Below, piece after piece: positions 23,098-32,391 of a stretch of DNA of 57,522 bases (position 1 is the first letter of the stretch; each line of letters opens with the position of its first letter). The translations under genes and the position numbers were made by a program. Below the pieces are notes generated by a model. That model saw only the letters and a program-made list of their open reading frames with translations, was not told where the DNA came from and ran no database searches. The DNA comes from Phascolarctobacterium sp. (GTDB lineage Bacteria > Bacillota > Negativicutes > Acidaminococcales > Acidaminococcaceae), in assembly GCA_030531205.1 (NCBI GenBank), contig JAUNOC010000009.1, positions 1 to 57,522 on the forward strand. Direction: 5' to 3'.

Positions 23098-24999
23098 ATG
23101 GCTGATTATGGAACATTGTATGTGGTAAGGCCGGAGGATGAGAACAGCGTTTCTCTGAAAAAGATTTTGCAGCGTCATCCTGAGGTACAGTTTGTTTCCT
23201 TTATGGGCGTGGATTTTGCCGGCAATGATACGGACGAGAAGATACCCATTAAAGAATTTGTAGATAATTTTGAAACCATGTGTAATGGGTGTGCCGCACA
23301 GACGGACGGCAGCAGCGTTGTGTTGCCGGGAATCGCCACGCTGAATGATGCCCGGGTGGATTTGAAAATGGACACAACCGTGAACTGGTATGTGGACTAC
23401 AATTACGAGCATTTTGATGAGAAACTGCAAAAGAATGTGGGAACTTTGCGTATTCCCTGTTATTTGGTACATAACGGCAAACATGTGTGCAGCCGTTCCA
23501 TTTTGGCAGATACTTTGGCTTATGTGAATAAAGAAATTATGGGGCTGTTGAAAAAATATCCCCACATCCCCGGGCTGGAACATTTGAAGAAATCTGCTGA
23601 TGTAAAAGAATTGGTATTTACCTGTGCTACGGAATTGGAATTTTGGGTAAAGACACCGGGTGAGGATGCGCCGGTGGAGGTTTTGAGTTCCAGCCAGATT
23701 ATGCAGGAACAATATTGGCAGAGAACCCGTGGCAGTGTACGTACCGCATTAGAACAGTGCATAGAGATGATGCAAAATTACGGCTTGGAGCCGGAAATGG
23801 GTCACAAGGAATGTGGCGGCGTTAAAGGTCAGCTGACTGCGGACGGACATATGACCCACATTATGGAGCAGTTGGAGATTGACTGGAAATATAATGTGGG
23901 AGTACAGACCGCCGATAACGAAATTCTGGTGCGGAACATTGTTAAAGAAACCTTCCGCAAGAATGGTTTGGATGTTACTTTTGAAGCAAAACCCATTCCC
24001 GGGGTGGCAGGCAGCGGTGAACATACCCATGTTGGCATTGGAGCAAAATTGAACAATGGCAAGTATGTTAATCTGTTTGCTCCGGCGGACATGAAAAAAG
24101 ATTTCCTGTCCGTATTGGGGTATGGCGCCTTGATGGGACTTTTGAAAAATTATGAGGTGATTAATCCATTTATTTCTTGTACCACGGATGCTTTCAACCG
24201 TTTGCAACCCGGCTTTGAAGCCCCCGTATGTGTGAATACAAGTTTGGGCCTGGCACCGGATAATCCCAGCCGTAACAGAACAATTTTAGTGGGGCTGGTA
24301 CGGGATGTGGAAAATCCCATGGCCACCCGTTTTGAAATGCGTTCACCGAATCCTTTTACGAACACCTATATTGCGATTGCTACATTCTATTTGGCAATGC
24401 TGGATGGTATGAAAGCGGCTCTGGGCAGTGGTAAGGGCTTGAAGGAACTGGAAAAGGAAATCAGCAAGAAGGCGGGAGAAAAAGGTTTCTATTTGGAGCA
24501 GGAACGTCAGTACAGGACTGAGGCAGATGTATTTGAAGATTTCAGTCAGGAAGAACGGGACAAACTTTTTGGCAAGCCGCCGGCAACCGTGTGGGAAAAT
24601 TTACAGGCATTGAAAAAATATCCGGCAAAACGGAAAGTGCTGAATGCAGGTAATGTTTTATTAGACAAGTATATTGATTCTTTCTGTGAGGGAGCATTGA
24701 TACGTTGGAAGACGGAACTGGTAATGCAATATTTACCGGAATATGTTTCCAAGATTAAGAAATTGAGGGAATTGCCAAACGGCAACAGCGTGGATAAAAA
24801 GAACTGGGCGAAGGTGAACAAACTGCGTCAGGAGTTGGCAAAGGACGGAGCAGGCAAACCTTGTCTGTTCACCCAAATCAAGAGTGCAATGGGGAAAGAA
24901 AATTATGCGAAGGCATCTGCCTTGCAGATTGTTATCCAGCATAACATGGAAGAAGTACAGGCATTGTATCACGACTATTGTTTAAATATAATTGATTAA
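23098..24999 (+). CDS. glnA: Glutamine synthetase, long variant
   Basis: ATP-dependent synthesis of glutamine from glutamate and ammonia. The 633-residue chain is longer than standard GSI (~470). Catalytic elements are recognisable: TELEFWV (metal-binding Glu), [12 protein letters not shown] (the region equivalent to the second Glu), [15 protein letters not shown] (ammonium/glutamate site His), NPSRNRT (Arg) and [20 protein letters not shown]. The C-terminal ~170 residues are helical and extra. The GGGAGG ribosome-binding site is good. pheS follows after 10 bp, an unusual neighbour. Regulation cannot be seen from the sequence. Confidence 0.88.
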   Translation: MADYGTLYVVRPEDENSVSLKKILQRHPEVQFVSFMGVDFAGNDTDEKIPIKEFVDNFETMCNGCAAQTDGSSVVLPGIATLNDARVDLKMDTTVNWYVDYNYEHFDEKLQKNVGTLRIPCYLVHNGKHVCSRSILADTLAYVNKEIMGLLKKYPHIPGLEHLKKSADVKELVFTCATELEFWVKTPGEDAPVEVLSSSQIMQEQYWQRTRGSVRTALEQCIEMMQNYGLEPEMGHKECGGVKGQLTADGHMTHIMEQLEIDWKYNVGVQTADNEILVRNIVKETFRKNGLDVTFEAKPIPGVAGSGEHTHVGIGAKLNNGKYVNLFAPADMKKDFLSVLGYGALMGLLKNYEVINPFISCTTDAFNRLQPGFEAPVCVNTSLGLAPDNPSRNRTILVGLVRDVENPMATRFEMRSPNPFTNTYIAIATFYLAMLDGMKAALGSGKGLKELEKEISKKAGEKGFYLEQERQYRTEADVFEDFSQEERDKLFGKPPATVWENLQALKKYPAKRKVLNAGNVLLDKYIDSFCEGALIRWKTELVMQYLPEYVSKIKKLRELPNGNSVDKKNWAKVNKLRQELAKDGAGKPCLFTQIKSAMGKENYAKASALQIVIQHNMEEVQALYHDYCLNIID

Positions 25000-25009
25000 G
25001 GAGAGGGAA

Positions 25010-26035
25010 ATGAAAGAAGAACTGGAAGCGTTGAAAAAGCAGGCCCTGCAAGAGTTGGCGAATGTGGATTCTTTGGAACTTTTGCGGGACTTGAAAGTTA
25101 AGTACTTGGGCAAGAAGGGACCCATGACGGAAATCTTGCGTGGCATGGGCAAACTGCTTGCGGAGGAAAGACCTAAAATCGGTCAAATTGTCAATGATAT
25201 TAAAACAGAATTGCAAACTGTCATTGACGAGAAAACTGCCCTGTTGGAGCAGAAGGCCTTGGAATTCAAACTGGCTAATGAGAAGGTGGATATAACTCTG
25301 CCGGGTCGCCATCCTAAGGACGGGCATTTGCATCCTGTAACCTTGACACTGAGGGAAATGAAAAAGATTTTTATGCGTATGGGCTTTGATGTTATGGAAG
25401 GGCCGGAGATTGAAAATGACTATTTCAATTTTGAGGCATTGAATCTTCCCAAAGACCATCCGGCAAGAGATATGCAGGATACCTTTTACATCACGAATGA
25501 GTATTTGTTGCGTACCCAGACCAGTCCCATTCAGGCAAGAACTATGCAGGCCAATGAACCCAACACACCTATTCGTATGATTGCTCCGGGAACGGTGTAC
25601 CGTTGTGACTATGATGCCACCCATTCCCCCATGTTCCATCAGGTAGAAGGTTTGGTTATTGACAAGAACATCAGTTTGGCGGATTTGAAGGGAACTTTGG
25701 AATTATTCTTGAAAGAGATTTTCGGCAGCAGCGTGAAAGTGCGGCTGCGTCCCAGTTATTTCCCCTTTACGGAGCCCTCAGTTGAGGCGGATATTTCCTG
25801 TGTAATCTGTGGCGGTAAAGGTTGCCGGGTGTGCAAGAACAGCGGTTGGCTGGAAATTTTGGGCAGCGGCATGGTACATCCCAATGTGCTTCGCATGAGC
25901 GGCTATGACCCCAACAAGATGAGCGGTTTTGCCTTTGGTATGGGTGTTGAGCGTATCGCCATGCTGAAATATGGTATTGATGATTTGCGTTTGTTCTTTG
26001 AAAATGATTTGCGGTTCGTCCGCCAATTCAGATAA
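25010..26035 (+). CDS. pheS: Phenylalanine--tRNA ligase subunit alpha
   Basis: Catalytic subunit of the (alpha-beta)2 class II enzyme. After an N-terminal coiled coil (about 1-85) come the class II motifs: motif 2 region [18 protein letters not shown] and motif 3 [18 protein letters not shown]. Length 341. ATG 25010 has AAGGAGAGGG just upstream; ATG 24992 in frame lies within glnA. No T-box leader is present, and the gene is expected to be read from the holA/glnA transcript. Confidence 0.97.
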   Translation: MKEELEALKKQALQELANVDSLELLRDLKVKYLGKKGPMTEILRGMGKLLAEERPKIGQIVNDIKTELQTVIDEKTALLEQKALEFKLANEKVDITLPGRHPKDGHLHPVTLTLREMKKIFMRMGFDVMEGPEIENDYFNFEALNLPKDHPARDMQDTFYITNEYLLRTQTSPIQARTMQANEPNTPIRMIAPGTVYRCDYDATHSPMFHQVEGLVIDKNISLADLKGTLELFLKEIFGSSVKVRLRPSYFPFTEPSVEADISCVICGGKGCRVCKNSGWLEILGSGMVHPNVLRMSGYDPNKMSGFAFGMGVERIAMLKYGIDDLRLFFENDLRFVRQFR

Positions 26036-26049
26036 GGGGGTGTGACAAA

Positions 26050-28497
26050 ATGTTAGCAAGTTTAGAATGGTTAAAACAATATGTTGATATTGATATCCCC
26101 ACAGATGAGTTGGTGGATAAAATTACCCGTGCGGGTTTGGAAGTGGAAACTGTTACCAATTTAGGCGCAGGGATTAGCGGTGTGCTGACGGGAAGGGTAA
26201 CGGAGATTTACCGTCATCCCGATTCTGACCATTTGTGGGTCTGCATGATGGACTATGGTCAGGGCATTGTCCAAATTTTGACCGGCGCTCAAAATGTTCA
26301 TCAAAATGACATTGTACCTGTGGCAACGGTTGGCGCAGTGTTGCCGCCCAGCGGACATAACCCTGAAGGACTGAAGTTGAAAAAAGCAAAAATGCGTGGT
26401 CTGGATTCTTTCGGTATGCTTTGCAGTGCGGATGAATTGGGGATTGATGCAAAATTGTTGTTGCCGGAGGAACGGAACGGCATTTATATTCTTCCACCTG
26501 ATACACCCATCGGCTTGGATGTGCGGGAAGTGTTGGGCTTGAATGATACCGTGATTGACATTGACTTAACAAGCAACAGGGCGGACTGTTTCAGCATTAT
26601 CGGTTTGGCAAGGGAAATTGCCTGCATTACAGGCGGAAAATTGAAAATGCCGGAAATGCAGGTGGCAGAAAAAGCAGGGGGCAACTTGCAGGAACTGGCA
26701 AAGATTAAAATTGAAGCAAGGGATTTGTGTCCCCGTTTTGCAGTCAGAATGTTGAAAAACATTAAGATTGGCCCCAGTCCTGATTGGATGAAAAAGCGTT
26801 TGCGTGCCTGCGGTATGCGTCCCATCAGCAATGTGGTGGATGTAACCAACTATGTAATGTTGGAACTGGGACAGCCCATGCATGCTTACGATTACGACAA
26901 GGTTGAAGGCCACACCTTGATTGTCCGCCGTGGTGCTGAGGGTGAAAAACTGGTCACTTTGGACGAAAAGGAACGGGATTTGACCAATGATATGATTACC
27001 ATCGGCGATGCCAAGAGGGCAGTAGGACTCGGCGGAGTTATGGGCGGTTTGGATACAGAAGTTACAGACAAGACCGCAAATGTGCTTTTGGAAGCAGCAA
27101 GTTTCAATGGTGCCAGCATCCGCCGTACCAGTCGTTCCTTGGGTTTGCGTAGCGAAGCAAGTGGCCGCTTTGAGCGTGGTGTTGACACAGTACTGCCCCA
27201 CAATGCTTTGAACCGTGCGGCTTATCTTTTGGAGCAGATGGGTGCTTGTGAAACCGTACAGGGGATTGTGGAAGATTACCCCGATGCAGTGGATGCCAAA
27301 GTGATTACAGTCACCCCGGCGGAAATTTCCGGCAGAATCGGTATGGAAATTTCCGGTGAGGAAATGGTAAGAATTCTCAGGGCTTTGCAGTTTCAAGTGG
27401 AAGAAAAAGGCAAGGCGTTGGTAATCACCGTTCCCAGTTGGCGTGGGGATGTGGCAGAGGCAGCGGACATTAGTGAGGAAATTGCCCGTATTCACGGACT
27501 TGACCATATTGAAAGTCATTATCCGGCTTTGTCTATGGCGGAAGGAAAACAGTCCGTGTTAGAAGATGTACGGGACAAGATTCAAGATTATATGGTGGCT
27601 GCAGGTCTTGACGAAGTTATGACCTATAGTTTTGTGAACGAGAATATTTTTGACAAATTGCAGTTGGCAAAAGACGATGTACGGCGCAAGACCATTGCTT
27701 TGATGAATCCTATTACGGACGATTTCAAAGTAATGCGTACCATGCTTTTCCCCAGTTTGCTTAATTCTGCGGGCTACAATTTGGCACGTCAGGCAGACAG
27801 GGTGGGTATCTTTGAAGTGGCAAGAACCTATTTACCGAAAGATTTGCCGTTGAAAGATTTTCCTGTGGAACCCATGATTCTGTCTGTGGTATTGTCAGGT
27901 AATTGCAATGATGTTAGTTGGTGTAACCGTTGCAGCAATGTGGATTTCTACGATATCAAGGGTATTGTGGAAGGTCTGTTTGAGCATTTGGGGGTAACGG
28001 ATTACACATTGGATTATTGCCAGGAAAAATTTATGCACCCTGGCAAGAGTTGCGTAATTACCTTCAAGGATAAGGTTATCGGGTATTTTGGAGAATTACA
28101 TCCGACAGTAAGCCAAAACTTTGATTTGCCGGAAGACAGTTATATTTTGGAATTGGTGGTAGAACCATTGGTGAACGCCACCATGCAAATTCCCCAATAT
28201 GAACATATGCCGAAGTTCCCGGGAATGCAAAGGGATATTTCCGTATTGGTGCCGGAAAATGTCAGCAATGCGGAACTTGACGGGGTAATCCGCAAGTATG
28301 GCGGTGAGTTGCTTCAAGATGTGGTTTGCTTTGACGTATTCAAGAGTGAAAAAATTGGGGCGGACAAAAAGTCCATTGCCTTCAAGTTATATTATCAGGC
28401 AGCAGACAGAACTTTGACCGATGCGGAAGTGGATGAGTCCATGAAGAACATTGTGGCAAAGGTTGCTGAAGAATATCAGGGGAAACTTAGGGATTAG
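26050..28497 (+). CDS. pheT: Phenylalanine--tRNA ligase subunit beta
   Basis: An 815-residue beta subunit with full domain order: N-terminal tRNA-binding OB fold (about 40-155, GRVTEIYRHPDSDHLWVCMM), B3/B4 editing domain (about 210-380), B5 domain (about 400-475), inactive synthetase-like core, and C-terminal ferredoxin-like anticodon-binding domain (about 720-815, YEHMPKFPGMQRDISVLVPE). Separated from pheS by 14 bp with GGGGGTG as ribosome-binding site. Confidence 0.97.
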   Translation: MLASLEWLKQYVDIDIPTDELVDKITRAGLEVETVTNLGAGISGVLTGRVTEIYRHPDSDHLWVCMMDYGQGIVQILTGAQNVHQNDIVPVATVGAVLPPSGHNPEGLKLKKAKMRGLDSFGMLCSADELGIDAKLLLPEERNGIYILPPDTPIGLDVREVLGLNDTVIDIDLTSNRADCFSIIGLAREIACITGGKLKMPEMQVAEKAGGNLQELAKIKIEARDLCPRFAVRMLKNIKIGPSPDWMKKRLRACGMRPISNVVDVTNYVMLELGQPMHAYDYDKVEGHTLIVRRGAEGEKLVTLDEKERDLTNDMITIGDAKRAVGLGGVMGGLDTEVTDKTANVLLEAASFNGASIRRTSRSLGLRSEASGRFERGVDTVLPHNALNRAAYLLEQMGACETVQGIVEDYPDAVDAKVITVTPAEISGRIGMEISGEEMVRILRALQFQVEEKGKALVITVPSWRGDVAEAADISEEIARIHGLDHIESHYPALSMAEGKQSVLEDVRDKIQDYMVAAGLDEVMTYSFVNENIFDKLQLAKDDVRRKTIALMNPITDDFKVMRTMLFPSLLNSAGYNLARQADRVGIFEVARTYLPKDLPLKDFPVEPMILSVVLSGNCNDVSWCNRCSNVDFYDIKGIVEGLFEHLGVTDYTLDYCQEKFMHPGKSCVITFKDKVIGYFGELHPTVSQNFDLPEDSYILELVVEPLVNATMQIPQYEHMPKFPGMQRDISVLVPENVSNAELDGVIRKYGGELLQDVVCFDVFKSEKIGADKKSIAFKLYYQAADRTLTDAEVDESMKNIVAKVAEEYQGKLRD

Positions 28498-28871
28498 GTT
28501 TCAGGGAATATAATGCGTAATGCGGAATTCGCAATGCGGAATTATGGTAAAATGTTCCTGTGATTATAGTAGAAAAGTTAGATGTAAGCGAAAGTTTGCC
28601 CTCTTGGTGAAGAGGGTGGATTGCCTAAAGGAACATAGAAGGGCAAGACGGGTGATTGCTCACTGCGAAGTTCTCAATCCTCAGTCGCAACCACGTTCCT
28701 AAAAGCGACAGCCCCTTCACCAAGGGGCCTTAGGTTGGCAGAGTGCGAAAGTAACCCTCTCCCTGGGGAGAGGGGCAGGGGTGTGGGGAAACATACGATA
28801 GCAGTAAGTAAGCCCCCACATTACTGATTTTAAGTTTTTAATTTTAATTTATTTTGAAAGGAGAAGGAAAA
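28498..28871. repeat. Repeat-filled gap after pheT
   Basis: Contains an ATGCGTAATGCGGAATTCGC-type low-complexity tract, a TTCCTGTGATTA unit (28540-28566), the second TIR element (28597-28729) and a palindromic stretch CCCTCTCCCTGGGGAGAGGG (28755-28774). The last 20 bases are the DUF1858 ribosome-binding region. No RNA gene seen. Confidence 0.7.
28597..28729. repeat. Non-autonomous TIR element, copy 2
   Basis: Same ends and interior as 3326-3470: CCCTCTTGGTGAAGAGGG at the left, CCCCTTCACCAAGGGG at the right, GGATTGCCT, GGCAAGACGGGTGATTGCTC and CAATCCTCAGTC inside. The right half also matches 55474-55540. Confidence 0.75.
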
Positions 28872-29066
28872 ATGATTACAAAGGATACGGGGATTATTGA
28901 GGCGGTGCAGGAGCATCCGGAAATTTTGGAAGTGTTTGCAGAATTTGGTTTGGGCTGTGTTGGCTGTATGGCTTCTCATTTTGAAACCATTGGTCAGGGC
29001 GCAGGGGCTCATGGTATTGATGTGGATGCTTTCATCAAGGCCTGCAATGAGAAGTTAAAAAAATAA
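28872..29066 (+). CDS. DUF1858 (hybrid-cluster-associated disulfide) protein
   Basis: A 64-residue protein of the DUF1858 family. GIIEAVQEHPEILEVFAEFG is followed by the CVGC redox-active cysteine pair (GLGCVGCMASHFETIGQGA). Such proteins are often encoded near hybrid-cluster or redox enzymes; none is nearby here. The AAAGGAGAAGG ribosome-binding site points to ATG 28872 rather than an upstream in-frame codon at 28854. Confidence 0.9.
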   Translation: MITKDTGIIEAVQEHPEILEVFAEFGLGCVGCMASHFETIGQGAGAHGIDVDAFIKACNEKLKK

Positions 29067-29116
29067 TGCCTAATGTAGGAATAAATGTCAAATAATCAAA
29101 GAGCAAAGACCAAATT

Positions 29117-29757
29117 TTGAAAAATATTTTGTATGTAACCTACTTTTTGCTATTTTTGTGACTCCTTTTATATATAGGAAGACATAATGCGTAATTTGCA
29201 ATGCGTAATTATGGTAAGATGTTCCTGTGATTAAAACTTTTATTCCTTTGTCGCAGGCAGGGAAATACCTGAATTTTCTGAGGGAAATTCAGGTATTTCC
29301 CCAGTTTAGAATTTTACCGGACTTTTTCTCTTTGTTGTTGCAAGTCGGGAAATTGGGTAATTATCCAAGGGAAATTACCCAATTTCCCTGTTTTTATTTT
29401 TGTTTAGCTTTTTACTCATCGTTGAAAAGCATTCAAAACAGCAAAATCTCATTTCTAAAATGGCGACATTTTGATATAAAATGTCGCCATTTTGAAATTC
29501 ACTTTTCACGATTTTAACTGTGTTTTGTTGAAGAGTAATTTTAGTGATGAAAATGCTTTTGCTGTGAAGAAAACTTTTATTTTTGTTCAAAATCATAAAA
29601 GTTAAAATTTCCACTGTCGACATTATCGCTGAAAATGTCGACAGTGGAAATTTATTGTTTCACGATTTTTTCATTTTTGGATGAGAGAATTTTTTTGAAA
29701 TGAAAGTGAAGAGTGGAAATAAAAACGCTTGCGATTGGGTTTCGTAAGCGTTTTTAT
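29117..29757. repeat. Hairpin array B
   Basis: Five inverted repeats: 29260-29276/29285-29301 (17 bp perfect), 29347-29362/29373-29388 (16 bp perfect), 29457-29472/29478-29493 (16 bp perfect), 29606-29624/29634-29652 (19 bp perfect), 29721-29730/29746-29755 (10 bp). The left part (29117-29410, including the first two hairpins) aligns with array C at 54429-54715. The right part aligns with array A, but with different stems. A TTCCTGTGATTA unit is at 29208-29234. The last hairpin overlaps the stop codon of the XRE gene. An ORF at 29227-29517 crosses three of the hairpins and is not considered real. Confidence 0.85.
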
Positions 29758-30062
29758 TCTGTTAAATCTTCAATGACGGCGGCGATGTTATCAAACTTTC
29801 TACTACTTAAATTCTCTAATCGTTTTATTATATTTCGCATTCGTTCCGGTTTAGCAATAGACGTGTTAAAAAATTCTGCGGGTGTAATTTTGAAGTAATC
29901 ACAGATAAACAAGAATGTGGACATGGAAGGCATGGCTTTGCCGAGTTCAATGCGGTTGATGTAACTTGGGTTTTGCCCTAATGATAAACTCATATCTCTT
30001 GCTGAAACACCTTTTTGTGTTCTTAATTCATTTAAGCGTTTTCTAAAATCTTCTTCAAACAT
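29754..30062 (-). CDS. XRE-family transcriptional regulator
   Basis: A 102-residue regulator. The N-terminal helix-turn-helix (FRKRLNELRTQKGVSARDMS, then LSLGQNPSYINRIELGKAMP) is followed by FLFICDYFKITPAEFFN, typical of short XRE proteins. The start at 30062 is chosen for GGAGGT seven bases upstream; an in-frame ATG at 30083 is less well placed. Divergent from the membrane-protein operon at 30211 and likely its regulator. Confidence 0.85.
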   Translation of the reverse strand: MFEEDFRKRLNELRTQKGVSARDMSLSLGQNPSYINRIELGKAMPSMSTFLFICDYFKITPAEFFNTSIAKPERMRNIIKRLENLSSRKFDNIAAVIEDLTE

Positions 30063-30131
30063 ATAAATTACCTCCATAAACATTATATGTTGTTTGTCTA
30101 AATGTTTAGAGCATTCTTTGTCTTATATATC

Positions 30132-30160
30132 TTGATTTAAGATAAAAAATACGTTATAAT
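30132..30160 (+). promoter_or_regulatory. Promoter of the membrane/TPR operon
   Basis: TTGATT 30132-30137, 17-bp spacer, TATAAT 30155-30160. A short dyad TCTT-N4-AAGA type (TCTTGATTTAAGA) covers the -35 region and may bind the divergent XRE protein. Second TATAAT at 30186-30191. Confidence 0.55.
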
Positions 30161-30210
30161 TACACAAATAAGATATTAAATACACTATAATATTTTGGAG
30201 GAGGTTTGCT

Positions 30211-30852
30211 ATGGAAATAATAATTTGGTTTATTGGTTGTGGTGCTGTGGCATATTTTGCTAAAGAACGAGGCAGAAATCCTGTTCTTTGGGGATTGGCA
30301 TCTTTAGTTGGTAGTCCTTTGTTGGTAGGCGTAGTTCTTGCGTGTCAAAGGGATGAAAAAATGCAAACAGAAATAGTTAAAACTCAAATGGAAACACAGC
30401 AAGTTAAGGAACGTGTTGCTATGAACGAGGCGAATGTAAGTGCCCGCTTTGAAAGTATTGGAGCCAGTATTCAAGGATTGAAATCTGGTTTGAACAAAGT
30501 GTTGATTGGCAGTACATCACAGCAGAAAGTTGAAAGTTTGCCAATGCCAAATAATCGTTTTAAGAGTGATACGTTTGATAGCGAGCAGGGCGGTATAGAC
30601 ATTGAAACTCTTGTGAAAACTCATAGGGGTGACTTTACGAGCAAAACGCAACACAATACTTTTGCTATGGATAATGAAGATTATAAAAAGTGTCCGGTTT
30701 GCGGTGAACAGGTAAAAAAAGAGGCGGTCAAATGTCGGTTTTGCGGTGCTGAATTAGAGGTAGTAAAGATGGTAGAATGCCCATTTTGTAAAGAGTTAAT
30801 TAGGTCAGATGCTGTCAAGTGCAAATATTGTCGTAGCGATATTTCCAAGTAA
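30211..30852 (+). CDS. Membrane protein with two C-terminal zinc ribbons
   Basis: A 213-residue protein. Two hydrophobic stretches at about residues 2-16 and 25-44 anchor it; the next segment is coiled coil (about 48-100). A disordered linker leads to two zinc ribbons near the end: CPVCGEQVKKEAVKCRFCG and CPFCKELIRSDAVKCKYC. Zinc-ribbon/membrane proteins of this sort are common but of unknown function. It opens a five-gene unit with strong GGAGGAGG ribosome-binding site. Confidence 0.7.
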   Translation: MEIIIWFIGCGAVAYFAKERGRNPVLWGLASLVGSPLLVGVVLACQRDEKMQTEIVKTQMETQQVKERVAMNEANVSARFESIGASIQGLKSGLNKVLIGSTSQQKVESLPMPNNRFKSDTFDSEQGGIDIETLVKTHRGDFTSKTQHNTFAMDNEDYKKCPVCGEQVKKEAVKCRFCGAELEVVKMVECPFCKELIRSDAVKCKYCRSDISK

Positions 30853-30884
30853 TGTATTGATTATGTTGAGAGGAGGTATTTGCT

Positions 30885-31574
30885 GTGAGTTTTTTTGATT
30901 TTGTAACAAGTCAGTTTGCTGATAATATATTAACTTTGTCGGGGGAGATTATAATAACACCTAAGACAACATCTGATAAGGATGAAATTGCCGAGTTTGA
31001 TATGGCCGTATTAAACAGGAAACTTGACGAGATAAGACATAAGTTTGGCTTTTTACGAATAAATGTTATTCACGGGTTGCTGGAAATTAATGTTAAATTT
31101 TTTTGTAGTAATGCAAGAATTAATCAAGGGAATTTTTTGGAAGAATATAACGAATATCTGAAAAATGTTGTAATGGATATTTTGCAAAATAATAAACTGT
31201 TTGTCAGGGTAAATGTTTTTGGAAAATTTGAGACGCTTAAAAAGATTAGTGAATACAGATATTTGAACAAAGGTAAAGATGTCAGATTTGCAATCACTGA
31301 TGAAATATATAAAGGCAGTTCGGCAAAATTTATGCGACCCATATTTTATTTTATTGTTTTGCTGATTGTTGTTTGCAGTTATTTTGGGTATCAAGGATAC
31401 CAATATTTTTTTGCTGATAAGAATAAAGCAAAAGTTGAGCAAAACGATGCTAATGATGCTAATGTTGAGAAAAAGAAAGAAAATGAACCTGAACTTAAAG
31501 AAAAGGATAAGGAGGTTAAAGAAAAGGATAAAGAGATTATGGAAAAGGAGATACCACCCGCCAATAAAATGTGA
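30885..31574 (+). CDS. Single-pass membrane protein with charged C-terminal repeat
   Basis: A 229-residue protein starting with GTG after AGAGGAGG. Residues 1-145 are soluble with no recognised family; a membrane helix lies at about 150-170 (IFYFIVLLIVVCSYFGYQGY). The tail carries a lysine/glutamate repeat (KEKDKEVKEKDKEIMEKE). Second gene of the operon; function unknown. Confidence 0.6.
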   Translation: MSFFDFVTSQFADNILTLSGEIIITPKTTSDKDEIAEFDMAVLNRKLDEIRHKFGFLRINVIHGLLEINVKFFCSNARINQGNFLEEYNEYLKNVVMDILQNNKLFVRVNVFGKFETLKKISEYRYLNKGKDVRFAITDEIYKGSSAKFMRPIFYFIVLLIVVCSYFGYQGYQYFFADKNKAKVEQNDANDANVEKKKENEPELKEKDKEVKEKDKEIMEKEIPPANKM

Positions 31575-31637
31575 AAAGGTATTGCCGGAAGTCAGGAAAA
31601 TAATTATTGTAAGTAACTAAATTTGAGAGGTATTAAA

Positions 31638-32381
31638 GTGGCAAAATTAGAGAACATATTAGAATATATAGACGACTCAATTATGAAACGTGCTTTCCTT
31701 TTTCTTGAAGAAGGGGATTGGGTCAAAGCAAATGCTTATTTGGAAGAAATACTGAATGAAAATCCCGAAAATGGTTTGGCGTATCTTGGAAAATTGATGA
31801 TAGACACGCAGGCACATACTTGTGTTGAACTGATGGATTTGGCAAGCCCGTTTGATGAAAACCTGAATTACAAAAGATGTATTCGTTATGCAGACGGAGA
31901 AATTGCGGAGGAATTAAAAGGATATAATGCCTATATTAAAGAGCGTAACGTAATTGTAGGAAATGCGACTGCTTACAATGAGGCATTAAAACTTATGAAT
32001 AATGCCAAAAGCGAGGAGGACTATAACAGGGCAGCAGCAATATTTGAAAAGTTAGGTAATTATGAAAATGCATTACAGTTGATAAAAGAATGTTTTGATG
32101 GGAAAGTGCGTATGAAGTTTGAACATGCTGAAGGTATGTTTAATTCTGCTTATACAGAGCAAGATTTTTATGAAGCGTTTAAAGCATATAAAGAGGTTTC
32201 CGATTATTATGATGTTAAGGATAAATTAGAAAAATGCATTCAAGGAGCAGAACAGGCAAAACAGGCATATTTAAGAATAGTACAAAAAAAAGAAAAGGCA
32301 TTGAATTTTGTTGGAATAGCAATAATTGGAACTGCAGCGATAATAGCTGTGGGTGCAATTATATTTGGAATAATGTTCTAG
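31638..32381 (+). CDS. TPR-like protein with C-terminal membrane anchor
   Basis: A 247-residue protein. Helical repeats of tetratricopeptide type (RAFLFLEEGDWVKANAYLEE, then YNRAAAIFEKLGNYENALQL) fill residues 15-195; the C-terminus is one membrane helix (VGIAIIGTAAIIAVGAIIFG). GTG 31638 is the start by comparison with the next gene, which begins at the same point with ATG. The following gene is a close paralogue over its first ~200 residues, a recent tandem duplication. Confidence 0.7.
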   Translation: MAKLENILEYIDDSIMKRAFLFLEEGDWVKANAYLEEILNENPENGLAYLGKLMIDTQAHTCVELMDLASPFDENLNYKRCIRYADGEIAEELKGYNAYIKERNVIVGNATAYNEALKLMNNAKSEEDYNRAAAIFEKLGNYENALQLIKECFDGKVRMKFEHAEGMFNSAYTEQDFYEAFKAYKEVSDYYDVKDKLEKCIQGAEQAKQAYLRIVQKKEKALNFVGIAIIGTAAIIAVGAIIFGIMF

Positions 32382-32391
32382 AGGTATTAAA

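Noticed and set aside
29227-29517. ORF of 96 codons in array B
   Set aside because: It runs through three perfect inverted repeats and is matched by a similar artefact in array C (54563-54832); no ribosome-binding site and no protein-like composition.
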